Shown here one piece after another: positions 16,552 to 25,407 of a stretch of DNA of 64,000 nucleotides. Origin of the DNA: PLOWO2-12-38-17 sp963709355 (GTDB lineage: Bacteria; Planctomycetota; Brocadiia; Brocadiales; Brocadiaceae); assembly GCA_963709355.1 (NCBI GenBank), contig CAVPVY010000005.1, forward strand, positions 2,666,001-2,730,000, read 5' to 3'. Position 1 is the first letter of the stretch, and every line of letters starts with the position of its first letter. The notes beneath the pieces are model-generated. The model was given only the letters and a program-made list of their open reading frames with translations. It searched no databases and was not told where the DNA came from. The translations under genes were made by a program, and so were the position numbers.

Positions 16552-19500
16552 ATGGAAAGACCAAAAGTAAAAAGGAAAAAGACAAGTTGGTTTAGTATCA
16601 CCAGCGTGTTTCTGCTGGCGATAGCCCTTGCGGTGGGCATGACAACGAGCGTCCATGCCGCATCGGGTAGTTTTGACAGGGACGGCTATTTACCAGATTT
16701 GGGAAGCAGCGATCAGGATCGCGCCTGGATCACGGTAACTGACTCAACAGGAAATACGACAAACAGTGCGGATGATATCGATGTAACGATAAAAAATGTA
16801 ACGCAAAACGTTTTTTCAACCTTCAAACTCAAAGAAACGGGTGGTACAACCACGGTGTTTACCACCACTGGCGCAGCACAAGCCGCTGCGTATCCTGTGG
16901 GTTCTACCTCGGGTTATGTAGAAGACTTCAATTCTGGCAGCCACAACTACCCCGCATTGGGCTCCAGTGTGGTGGGCTTAAACCTTAAGGAATTAAGCTC
17001 AAACAGTGGTGGTAATGCAGTAACCGGAAGCGATGGCCAGCTTTCTGTGGCATCGGGAGATACCATTCAATTATTATATAGTGGTGCCACCCTTGATACC
17101 GCCGTCGTCAAGTCGAACAGCGGTTCTTTCAGCTTTTCACCAAGCGCCGTTACTGCGGTTACATCAGATACCCTTGGAAGCGCAAATCTTATTATAAGCA
17201 TTACAGACCAGGATGAAAACCTGGATCCCGTTTTTAAGGATGTAATCGGGTTGGCGGACCGTAGCGCATTGTTGTCGGGCACGCCGGGAACGGGTTCTTC
17301 TAGGGTACAGATTGAGGCAATTGACCAGACCACCGGAAACAGATTATCGGTTGGTGGCACAGAAGTAGTAGCAAGAAATATCATGCTGGTTGAAACTGCC
17401 AACGACTCGGGAGTGTTTACGGCAAGCGGCAAGGTGTTTGGTTCGACTACTGCGACTATTGTTAATGGTAACGTCTTGGTTGGTTCAAGCTCGACACCTG
17501 TTTATACTGGACAAGACATCACCTTGGGAAATCTAACAGCCGGGCCAGGTGTTAGATTTAAAATAATTGAAGTTAGTGCCTCTGGCCAATTATCATTATA
17601 TGAAGCCGGAACGACTACGTCGCCAGCGCAACCAGTGCTTGGTTTTGTTGCCCCGGCAGGTGGTTCCTTTGTGGGCACCTCTAGTTTGTCTACATCTAAC
17701 GTAGTTGTCATGGGCACAACCACTTGTCTTTTTGGTGTTCCAAGCAGTACTGCTAATCAAGGCACAAACACATCAGGTCTTCTTAAATTGATTGAGGGCA
17801 ACGATTATTGCTTGGTTGCTATATCACAATTTAAAGGAACAACCACAGGTACGACTATTGGTGGTGCTTATACGATTGGTAACGGCGGCACAGTAAGCGT
17901 TACATTAGATAGCTTCCAAATATCCGGTCCGCGCAGCGGAGACACACTAAAGGTGTCTTACCTGGATGAATTAAGAAGCAATGGCACATCGGGCACAGTA
18001 ACGGGGAGTCTGGCATATGGAGTTGCCGGTAAAACGGGCACCCTTGCCCGCGATAGTGATGCGCCGGATATCAACGCCTTCGCAACCATTACCGTGGTAG
18101 ATGACAACCTGAACACAAGTTCTTCTAGTTCAGAATCCGTTGCCTCGGGTTCCAGTTCCTGGAGTGGTACAACCACGAACAGAAGGGGCGACCATTTAAC
18201 GGTAAGTGCCTATAACCAAAGTGCTAAGGCAATAGATTTAAAGCATGTAGATGGTTTTGAGGTTGGCGCACAGGCGATAAGGATTTCTAATACCAGCAAC
18301 AGCTTGGTTTGGATGGTGCCGAATACCGCTGGCATATTTGGTAATCCTCTCACTAGTGGTAGTATTACGGTTTCCCTGGGCACGGAGTCGGTAAGCTCAG
18401 TACCGCTGGTAAGGGGCGACTCGACGGCAGCAAACAGCTTCCTCGAATCAGCATCAACTGCCTCTTTTGTAGCAACGCTTGACGGCCTGGACAACACAGT
18501 GGAAATCTCGCCTGACGGCACACACTGGATTTCCGTTCCTATCGAAGAAGAGGGTGCAAACACGGGCACATTTGTAGGTACTATTGGATTTGATTACACT
18601 GCGCTGCGCTTAACCACAAGCACAACGACCAGTGTTACCACACTAATTTCAGACCATACCGGCACGACGACGATAAAATTTGAGAATCCCGTGGCTGCCG
18701 CTGGCAGGGTTGATTCGGTTATCGGGACCGGTTCGGTTGTCAGGGTTTTTGACGGCACAACCGAGGAGTTCACCGAGGTTTGCAGTCCGACGAATACAAC
18801 GCTGTCTGTGAAGAAGCTTGCCAAGTCAACGGCTTACGACCCCGATAAGACCTATGTACAGGTAATCGGTAACGACATGATGACCCAGAGGATTGAAACA
18901 ACAGACGGAACAGTGATTGCCCGTATCGGTGCTATTTGTGGCGGGACATATCGGATCCGATACAACGACGCCATAGGCGAGAGTAACGCATATTTGGGTG
19001 GTGATACACTTGCTATAACGGCGGGTAATTTTGGCTTCACAGCTTACACGGCGAGCTTATCTACGGATGTAACAGGAAGTTCTGGACCCAACACATTCAT
19101 TACGGTAACGTTGGTAGACGAAGACCTGAATACTGATACCAGCAGCAAACAGACCACATTTGAAGCTGATTCAACGGGTAGCGGCGCCGCGTTTATTACT
19201 GCAAACAATGAAAATGGTCTGGGGTTACCTTCAGGTTCATCAACGGGTAACGTATCGAGGGGTTTTGTAAATGGTGCTACAGCAAAGATCTTGTATGCAA
19301 GTAGATTAGGAAGCTTGCCAAGTTCTTCTGCAGACCAAAGTGATAATACAATAGATTTTCCGTTAGTAGAGACTGCCAACGACTCTGGTACATTTAAAGG
19401 TTCGTTCCAGTTGTCCAGCAGCGCCTCTACCAGCAATGCAAGCGATATATTGAAGGTTTCGAACGGCGAGAATATCACTGTGTTCTATAACGACTCGCCA

Positions 19501-21483
19501 AGCGGGACTAAATGTGATAATTCAGCCGCTTATGTGACTACGGATCCAATTCTCATTGTCGCAGAGTTGGGTAATTTAAGCCTGAGCAAAGAAACGGCAT
19601 ATCTAACCGGCGACACAGTTGTTGCAACGGTTATTGATGAGGACAGGAACACAACGAACAACACGGCTGATACCTTAACTACTGCGCTTAAGGTTGCTGG
19701 GGCGAATTATGATGCAACAGGCACAGACGGCGATTTGACGATGGACCTTGTTGAGAATGGCGTAAATACGGGCACATTCCTTGCCACAATTACAACAGGC
19801 GGCACAACGTCAGGTGGCGGGGTTGGTGCAGATTTTGGTACGATAAAATCGCAGCAAGGCGGAGTAGTCAATGTTGTTTACACAGATACAAACCCGTCAT
19901 CATCCTCAACTACGAAACAGTTGGCATTTAGCTCCTTTGATGCCACCTTGGAATTTAGTGCAGACACGGTCGGCTTAGGGGCGTATGCGCTGCTAACACT
20001 TGCAGATGCAGAGAGAAACGCAAATGCCGCAACGACTGAGTCTCTCCTGAGTGACGTGTTTATTCAGACAAGCTCAGCTAACAGCACTAAGGTAAGGATG
20101 GTTGAATCGGGCGAGGATACCGGGGTGTTCGCGGGGTCAATCAAGGTTGCCGCCAGCGGTGGTACCACGGAGTTCAGCCAGATTCAAGCGGCAGAAGGTG
20201 ACACATTGACGGCTACTTATTCCGATGCGGTAAATACGACCGGGTCTGTAAGGTCGGTGACGGATACGGCCGCGGTTACTTGCGGAGGCGATGTAGGTGG
20301 TACGGTGACGGATGCAGATACAGGCGCTCTAATTGAGGGCGCTACGGTAGAACTTGCACAGGACGGAACGGCCGTTGCCAGTACAACGACGGACGATCAG
20401 GGCGCATATGCATTCCAGGGTATTGCTGAGGGCGATTATACGGTTGCCGCACAGGCGGATGGTTATGTGAGTTCAACGCCAGCGCCGGTAACTGTGGTTT
20501 GCTTTGAAACAGCAACGGTGGATATTGGATTAACGACAGTGCCTCCGCCATGCGAAGGGGTTGGTGATATTGTTGGTGTAGTAACAGATACAGCAACAAG
20601 CCTTCCGATTGAAGGCGCCACGGTAGCGCTTGCCACAGGTCCAACGCCTCAAGATGTAATTGGTAATACACAGACGAACGCCTTGGGCGAATATACCTTC
20701 CCGGATGTTGATTGTACTAACAACGGCGAAAGCTATACTGTCGCGGCACAGAAAACCGGTTATCAACCGAATGCAATACCAAATGTTGAGGTGGTTGGTG
20801 GCGAAACAACAACGGTGGATATAGCATTAACACAAATAGTACCACCGCCACCACCGGGTAATATTGCTGGTGTAGTAACAGATGCAGTAACAGGCGCTCC
20901 GATTGCTAACGCTACGGTAGTACTTGGCACACTCACGCCGCCGCCAGATGCAGGCGATATAATTTCTACCACAAAGACGAACGCACAGGGTGGTTATGCA
21001 TTCCAGGCTGTTCCTGTCGGCAGTTATGGTGTTGCGGCAGACGCAACTGGTTATGCACGGTCACCAGCGGATAATATAGAAGCGCCGGTTACGGTGGTTA
21101 GTGGTGAAACAACACGGGCGGACTTTGCATTATTGCCAATTGGGGCAACACCAACACCAACACCAACACCAACACCAGTTACATGCGATGTTGCAGCGGC
21201 AATAGATGCGCCAGCTTCAGTTGCATTGGTGAAGGGTGAAAGCACGGAAGTAACCGTGACGGTGACAGGTGAAGATGGTTGCGCAGTGGTTGGTGATAAG
21301 GTGAAGGCAACTTCCAAGGACACAGGCATAGCCACGGTTTCACCGTCTAAGGTGACGACAGATGCTAATGGTCAGGCAACGTTCACGATTACAGGAACCG
21401 GAAAGGGTTCAGCAAAGATTACGTTCAAGGAGTCCACAGCTGACCTGAAGGCAAAGACAACGGTGGATGTAACGAAGCCGTAA
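16552..21483 (+). CDS. S-layer-like giant secreted protein with Ig-like and carboxypeptidase-regulatory-like domains
   Basis: A 1643-residue exported protein. The signal peptide has a basic start (RPKVKRKK) and hydrophobic core, with likely cleavage after SVHA near residue 36. The body (to about residue 1240) is Ser/Thr/Gly-rich beta-type sequence carrying a recurring motif of the form ETxxDSGxFxxS or ExGxNTGxFxGxI, seen near residues 283, 670, 943, 1075 and 1185. Three carboxypeptidase-regulatory-like domains follow (about 1245-1325, 1338-1425 and 1436-1525), each with IxGAT or IxNAT and AQADGY-type ends. A Thr-Pro linker (about 1532-1542) and a C-terminal bacterial Ig-like domain finish the protein. 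Size and layout match the S-layer protein known from Kuenenia. AAGGAG lies 11 bases before the ATG. The coding GC is visibly higher than the neighbours. Confidence 0.82.
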   Translation: MERPKVKRKKTSWFSITSVFLLAIALAVGMTTSVHAASGSFDRDGYLPDLGSSDQDRAWITVTDSTGNTTNSADDIDVTIKNVTQNVFSTFKLKETGGTTTVFTTTGAAQAAAYPVGSTSGYVEDFNSGSHNYPALGSSVVGLNLKELSSNSGGNAVTGSDGQLSVASGDTIQLLYSGATLDTAVVKSNSGSFSFSPSAVTAVTSDTLGSANLIISITDQDENLDPVFKDVIGLADRSALLSGTPGTGSSRVQIEAIDQTTGNRLSVGGTEVVARNIMLVETANDSGVFTASGKVFGSTTATIVNGNVLVGSSSTPVYTGQDITLGNLTAGPGVRFKIIEVSASGQLSLYEAGTTTSPAQPVLGFVAPAGGSFVGTSSLSTSNVVVMGTTTCLFGVPSSTANQGTNTSGLLKLIEGNDYCLVAISQFKGTTTGTTIGGAYTIGNGGTVSVTLDSFQISGPRSGDTLKVSYLDELRSNGTSGTVTGSLAYGVAGKTGTLARDSDAPDINAFATITVVDDNLNTSSSSSESVASGSSSWSGTTTNRRGDHLTVSAYNQSAKAIDLKHVDGFEVGAQAIRISNTSNSLVWMVPNTAGIFGNPLTSGSITVSLGTESVSSVPLVRGDSTAANSFLESASTASFVATLDGLDNTVEISPDGTHWISVPIEEEGANTGTFVGTIGFDYTALRLTTSTTTSVTTLISDHTGTTTIKFENPVAAAGRVDSVIGTGSVVRVFDGTTEEFTEVCSPTNTTLSVKKLAKSTAYDPDKTYVQVIGNDMMTQRIETTDGTVIARIGAICGGTYRIRYNDAIGESNAYLGGDTLAITAGNFGFTAYTASLSTDVTGSSGPNTFITVTLVDEDLNTDTSSKQTTFEADSTGSGAAFITANNENGLGLPSGSSTGNVSRGFVNGATAKILYASRLGSLPSSSADQSDNTIDFPLVETANDSGTFKGSFQLSSSASTSNASDILKVSNGENITVFYNDSPSGTKCDNSAAYVTTDPILIVAELGNLSLSKETAYLTGDTVVATVIDEDRNTTNNTADTLTTALKVAGANYDATGTDGDLTMDLVENGVNTGTFLATITTGGTTSGGGVGADFGTIKSQQGGVVNVVYTDTNPSSSSTTKQLAFSSFDATLEFSADTVGLGAYALLTLADAERNANAATTESLLSDVFIQTSSANSTKVRMVESGEDTGVFAGSIKVAASGGTTEFSQIQAAEGDTLTATYSDAVNTTGSVRSVTDTAAVTCGGDVGGTVTDADTGALIEGATVELAQDGTAVASTTTDDQGAYAFQGIAEGDYTVAAQADGYVSSTPAPVTVVCFETATVDIGLTTVPPPCEGVGDIVGVVTDTATSLPIEGATVALATGPTPQDVIGNTQTNALGEYTFPDVDCTNNGESYTVAAQKTGYQPNAIPNVEVVGGETTTVDIALTQIVPPPPPGNIAGVVTDAVTGAPIANATVVLGTLTPPPDAGDIISTTKTNAQGGYAFQAVPVGSYGVAADATGYARSPADNIEAPVTVVSGETTRADFALLPIGATPTPTPTPTPVTCDVAAAIDAPASVALVKGESTEVTVTVTGEDGCAVVGDKVKATSKDTGIATVSPSKVTTDANGQATFTITGTGKGSAKITFKESTADLKAKTTVDVTKP

Positions 21484-21527
21484 CGAAGTAGAGTATTTGC
21501 CGACCATATATTGGTTGATTAGTTAAG

Positions 21528-21570
21528 AAAAGGGGTGTCATGCCGAAAGGTGTGACGCCCCTTTCTTTTT
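21528..21570 (+). terminator. Rho-independent terminator of the S-layer-like gene
   Basis: AAAAGGGG-TGTCA-T-GCC pairs with GGT-GTGACGCCCCTTT around a GAAA tetraloop (21545-21548), followed by CTTTTT. It is 45 bp after the stop codon and insulates the highly expressed gene from what follows. Confidence 0.85.
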
Positions 21571-21636
21571 GTTGTTAAGAAATTTTTAGTTTAAACCACA
21601 AGGCATATGAAGCGGGTGGGTCGCGCGAAGAAACAC

Positions 21637-21710
21637 ACCCCTTACCCCTCTTATTAGAGGGGAGAGAGTGGAAGGACACACCCCCGACCCCTCTTAGTAG
21701 AGGGGAGAGC
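21637..21710 (-). repeat. Two inverted copies of the CCCCTCT-N4-AGAGGGG palindrome
   Basis: CCCCTCT-tatt-AGAGGGG (21645-21662) and CCCCTCT-tagt-AGAGGGG (21688-21705), each preceded by ACACCCC-type sequence. They are in opposite orientation to the copies in the 143-bp array that begins 80 bp further on. This is a REP-like element. Confidence 0.75.
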
Positions 21711-21790
21711 GTGGGACACGACCTTTTAAAAAATGGAATAAGAAAGTAGTACTTACGCTGATGAATTATACAAAAGGTAGCAGCAGCAAG

Positions 21791-22262
21791 ACTCCCCTCT
21801 AACAAGAGGGGCCGGGGGTGTGTTTAAAACGGACATACACCACCCGTGGCTAGGCTATTACAACGCTTTTTAGTAGTATCAGAAGGTCTGATTTCAAGGT
21901 GTTTTTTCTGGCCGTTTATCGAGGGGCGCCGTTACTCCCCTCTACTAAGAGGGGTCGGGGGTGTGTTTAAAACGGACATACACCACCCGTGGCTAGGCTA
22001 TTACAACGCTTTTTAGTAGTATCAGAAGATCTGATTTCAATGTAATTCTTCTGGCCGTCTATAGAGAGGCGCCGTTACTCCCCTCTAACAAGAGGGGCTG
22101 GGGGTGTGTTTAAAACGGACTTACACCACCCGTGGCTAGGCTATTACAACGCTTTTTAGTAGTATCAGAAGGTCTGATTTCAAGGTGTTTTTTCTGGCCG
22201 TTTATCGAGAGGCGCCGTTACTCCCCTCTAACAAGAGGGGTCGGGGGTGTGTTTAGAACGGA
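21791..22262 (+). repeat. Tandem array of 143-bp repeats (3.3 copies)
   Basis: Units start at 21791, 21934 and 22077, each exactly 143 bp, with a partial fourth copy at 22220-22262. Each unit opens with CTCCCCTCT-N4-AGAGGGG followed by a GGGGGTGTGTTT arm, then a unique segment with TAGGCTATTACAACGC. Copies 1 and 3 are nearly identical; copy 2 has several substitutions (for example GATCTG for GGTCTG). Open frames across the array are on both strands and are not credible genes. The array runs up to the gspH start, so it forms that gene's immediate upstream region. Confidence 0.9.
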
Positions 22263-22268
22263 AAGAAC

Positions 22269-22961
22269 TTGCGCGAAAGGAGAAGGGTTATTTTTTACAC
22301 AAAAAGGACTAGCGGTTTCACATTAATTGAACTAATTGTTGTACTGGTAATCATAGGTATAATCTCTGGTGTGGTTGTGGTAAGATATACGGGTTCTTTG
22401 GATTCGGTAAGATTCAGGAAGACCATGACAGAGCTTGTTTTTTTTCTTCGCGAGTCGCGCATAAAGGCAATGGCAACCGGGGAACCAGTAAGCGTGCTAA
22501 TTGACCTGCACGGGGGGTTTTGCTGGGACAGCGATAGCGAAGAGTTTTTTAAATTATACCCAGAAATTGAGATATTTACCGATAAAATTGATGCAAGAGA
22601 AGAACAGACAAGGAAAATTGTGTTTTATCCCGGCGGGATGGCGTCGGAAGAAAAGCTGGGTTTTGTTTGTGATAAGATGGTCATTGTATTACATGTAGTG
22701 CCGCTGGGGGGCCTTGCTTATTACAAAATTGGCGAGGATATGAAAGAGGAGTATCGGTATGCGCGGATAGGTGGTATATTGAGTGACGAGGAAATCGAGG
22801 AACGTATTTATAATTATGAGCGCCTGGATAAAAATTTATATGGTCAGTTGGTAAGGGATGCCAGAAAGACAGAGGTGCTGACGCTTAATAAGGGCAGTGA
22901 TGTTGAAAGCGAAGATTATGTTGAGGAAGACACTGTGCCGGACGACGACGAAGAAGAATGA
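22269..22961 (+). CDS. Type II secretion pseudopilin, GspH-like
   Basis: A prepilin-like protein of 223-230 residues. The leader ends at TSG and is followed by the prepilin peptidase motif FTLIELIVVLVIIGIISG, with Glu at position +5 and one hydrophobic helix. The rest carries FFLRESRIKAMATG, typical of GspH/FimT minor pseudopilins, and an acidic tail ending in DDDEEE that is unusual. The start is uncertain. A TTG at 22269 gives a 16-residue leader without a ribosome site; a rare ATT at 22290 lies 7 bases after AAAGGAG and would give the compact leader MFYTKRTSG. The 143-bp repeat array abuts the gene and may have replaced the original start region. Confidence 0.75.
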   Translation: MRERRRVIFYTKRTSGFTLIELIVVLVIIGIISGVVVVRYTGSLDSVRFRKTMTELVFFLRESRIKAMATGEPVSVLIDLHGGFCWDSDSEEFFKLYPEIEIFTDKIDAREEQTRKIVFYPGGMASEEKLGFVCDKMVIVLHVVPLGGLAYYKIGEDMKEEYRYARIGGILSDEEIEERIYNYERLDKNLYGQLVRDARKTEVLTLNKGSDVESEDYVEEDTVPDDDEEE

Positions 22962-22968
22962 TTTTTTA

Positions 22969-22996
22969 TTGATGAATTGTATTGTTACGGTATAAT
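22969..22996 (+). promoter_or_regulatory. Possible promoter upstream of gspG
   Basis: TTGATG (22969-22974), 16-bp spacer and a perfect TATAAT (22991-22996), in the gap after gspH. It would drive the small open frame at 23021 and gspG. Confidence 0.45.
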
Positions 22997-23020
22997 TTTA
23001 CATGTTGTTGTATTTTACGC

Positions 23021-23146
23021 ATGAATAAAAGATTTGCAATGGGGAATTTCAAACAAGGCGTAACCGGGTATCTTGTTATATATAGTTTGTTTTTATCTCT
23101 TCAATTGTATGGGGGAATTAGGGATTTTTGGAGCTATTTAAAATGA
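23021..23146 (+). CDS. Small hypothetical membrane-segment ORF (41 aa) coupled to gspG
   Basis: An ATG at 23021 opens a 41-codon frame with one hydrophobic stretch (VTGYLVIYSLFLSLQLYGG) after a basic start (MNKRF). Its TGA overlaps the gspG ATG in the arrangement ATGA, which would allow translational coupling. No family was recognised and it has no ribosome site, so it may be a chance frame in the gspG leader. Confidence 0.3.
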   Translation: MNKRFAMGNFKQGVTGYLVIYSLFLSLQLYGGIRDFWSYLK

Positions 23147-23580
23147 AAGATAAATTATTGCTGAAAATAGTTAGAAATGCTGGTTTTACTTTGCTGGAAT
23201 TGCTAATTGTTATGATTATTATTGGATTGCTTGCGGCTTTAATAGGTCCAAAGATGATTGGGCGGGTTGGCGAATCCCGCCAGACGGCAGCCCGACAGCA
23301 GGTAGAGGGTTTTGGCAGCGCATTGGAGATGTATAGGCTGGATACTGCAAAATACCCCACCCAGGAACAAGGCTTGGAGGCATTGGTATCGGAGCCTCAG
23401 GGCGTGAATAATTGGAAGGGGCCTTATTTAAAAAAGAAATTTATCCCAAAAGACCCGTGGGGTCACGATTATATTTACACATATCCTGGCGCTAACGGCG
23501 ACTACGATATAGTATCTTATGGCGCGGATGGAAATTTTGGAGGGGATGGTGAGGATAAGGACGTTGCAAGCTGGGAATAG
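23143..23580 (+). CDS. gspG: Type II secretion major pseudopilin
   Basis: With the ATG at 23143 (GGAG 9 bases upstream) the protein has 145 residues, the normal GspG size. It has a basic leader ending NAG, then FTLLELLIVMIIIGLLAAL with the +5 glutamate, and the GspG-specific YPTQEQGLEAL and DPWGHDYIY. The C-terminal YGADGNFGGDGEDKD is the calcium-binding loop of major pseudopilins. It polymerises into the pseudopilus that drives export through the outer membrane secretin. It follows gspH and precedes gspE, so this is part of a T2SS locus whose other genes are not in the window. Confidence 0.92.
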   Translation: MKDKLLLKIVRNAGFTLLELLIVMIIIGLLAALIGPKMIGRVGESRQTAARQQVEGFGSALEMYRLDTAKYPTQEQGLEALVSEPQGVNNWKGPYLKKKFIPKDPWGHDYIYTYPGANGDYDIVSYGADGNFGGDGEDKDVASWE

Positions 23581-23692
23581 GGTTTGTGTTTCTGATTGGT
23601 GAAGGTGCATCGGGGACGGCAAAAGAGAGGAAATAATTTGCAATTTACATTTTGATAGTTTCCTTTTTCATTGTTTATTTTGTGAATATATC

Positions 23693-25364
23693 ATGGATCA
23701 AACAACGACTTATAATATTGGTGATGTGTTAGTAGAAATTGGCAAGGTAAGCAAGTCAGACCTTGATCGTGCAATTGAGGTGCAGAAACAAACCGGGCAG
23801 AAGCTTGGACGCATATTCATTGACCTGGGAATCTGTATCGGAAGAAGACCTCAGGCTTGCCTATAGCAAATTATTGCAAATACCTGTCTGGGAAAAGAAA
23901 AAGGACGATCGTTACCCTATTATTGACAACATACCCAAGGTGTTTTTAATAACGAATCGTGTGCTTCCGCTAAGGCTGGACAATGGGATACTTGAGGTTG
24001 CGCTCGCAGACCCTCAGGATTCAATGCTTATAGAGACGGTTTCTTCCGCCACAGACAAACAGGTAAAGGTGTTTGCCGGCTGTGAGAAAGATATTTTGTC
24101 TACCTTACATTCGCTTTATGAGGGCGATGTAAAAGAAGAGGAGGATTCGGCAGCCTCAAGCATTGAGATAATGGAAGATGTTGAACAATTGCGCGACATG
24201 GCTTCGGAAGCGCCAGTTATTCGTCTTGTTAACAGTGTGTTGACAAAGGCGATCGAAATGGGTGCAAGCGATGTCCATCTCGAGGCATTCGAAAGGTTTG
24301 CACAGATACGATACCGTGTTGATGGTGTATTACGGGAAATGGCGCCCCCGCCCCGTGAAATTTATAGTGCAATAATTTCGCGTATTAAGATCCTTGCAAA
24401 ACTAAACATCGCAGAGAAGAGGCTTCCCCAGGATGGCAGGATTAAGATGAGGGTTGCGGGCAAGGAAATTGATTTGAGGGTTTCAATTATACCCATGAGC
24501 CATGGAGAGGGTGTTGTAATGAGAATCCTGGACAGGACTGCCGTAATGCTGGACTTGGAGAAGCTGGGTTTCCAGCCAGAGTTTCTTGTGATGTTCAGGC
24601 GCATGATAAAAAAGCCGGAGGGTATGCTGCTTGTGACAGGTCCAACGGGCAGTGGTAAGACGACCACGCTGTATGCTGTGCTTAAAGAAGTTCTTTCGCC
24701 GGAAATTAAAATTGTGACCGTGGAGGACCCTGTGGAATACAGTATGGAAGGGGTGAACCAGATACAGGTAAATCCGCAGATTAGCCTTACGTTTGCCTCC
24801 GGTCTCAGATCAATTTTGAGGCACGACCCCGACGTTATCCTTATTGGTGAAATCAGGGACAGAGAAACCGCGACAATAGCCATACAAGCGGCGCTAACGG
24901 GGCATCTCGTTCTTTCAACATTGCACACAAACGATTCTGCCTCTGCGTTTACCCGTCTTATGGATATGGGGATGGAGGATTACCTGATATCTTCATGTGT
25001 AATCGGCGTTCTTGCCCAGCGGCTGGTAAGGAAGACGTGCGATAAGTGCCGTGAGCCGTTTTTGCCTGCGGAAGATATAAGAAAAACGGTTAACCTAAAA
25101 GAAGGTGAGCGATTATACAGGTCAAAGGGTTGCGACGAGTGTAATAATACAGGCTTCAGGGGCAGAAAGTGTATCGCTGAGTTTCTGCGCGTGGATGATG
25201 ATATAAGACATCTAATTTTGACACATAAAAGTTCAGGCGAGATCATGAAAGAGGCAGTAAAAAAAGGAACAAAGACACTGTGGGAAGACGGCCTCGATGC
25301 TGTTCGAAGGGGAGAAACAACGCTTGATGAATTGTTGCGCGTATCGTCTGATACAGAGGGATAA
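23693..25364 (+). CDS. gspE: Type II secretion / type IV pilus assembly ATPase, with an apparent frameshift
   Basis: The N-terminal domain (ATG 23693, MDQTTTYNIGDVLVEIG and on to GRIFIDLG) is in one frame, and the rest (VSEEDLRLAYSKLLQIP onward) is in the next. Removing one A in GGGAATCT at about 23828-23834 joins them into DLG-SVSEEDL, the normal MshEN/GspE N-domain pattern, giving about 556 residues. The core ATPase is intact: Walker A GPTGSGKTT, Asp box, Walker B with IRDRETATIAIQAALTGHL, and the zinc motif CDKC...CDEC. It powers pseudopilus assembly. Either a sequencing error, or a real lesion that leaves only an N-terminally truncated product, would explain the break. No slippery heptamer is visible. 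Confidence 0.85.
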
Positions 25365-25407
25365 GTTTATAATTTTCTATTCAGGGTCAACGATTATTGG
25401 TTCGCAT

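Noticed and set aside
21575..22326. Open frames in the 143-bp repeat array (both strands)
   Set aside because: They arise from repeat units, change sense between copies and have no family or ribosome site.
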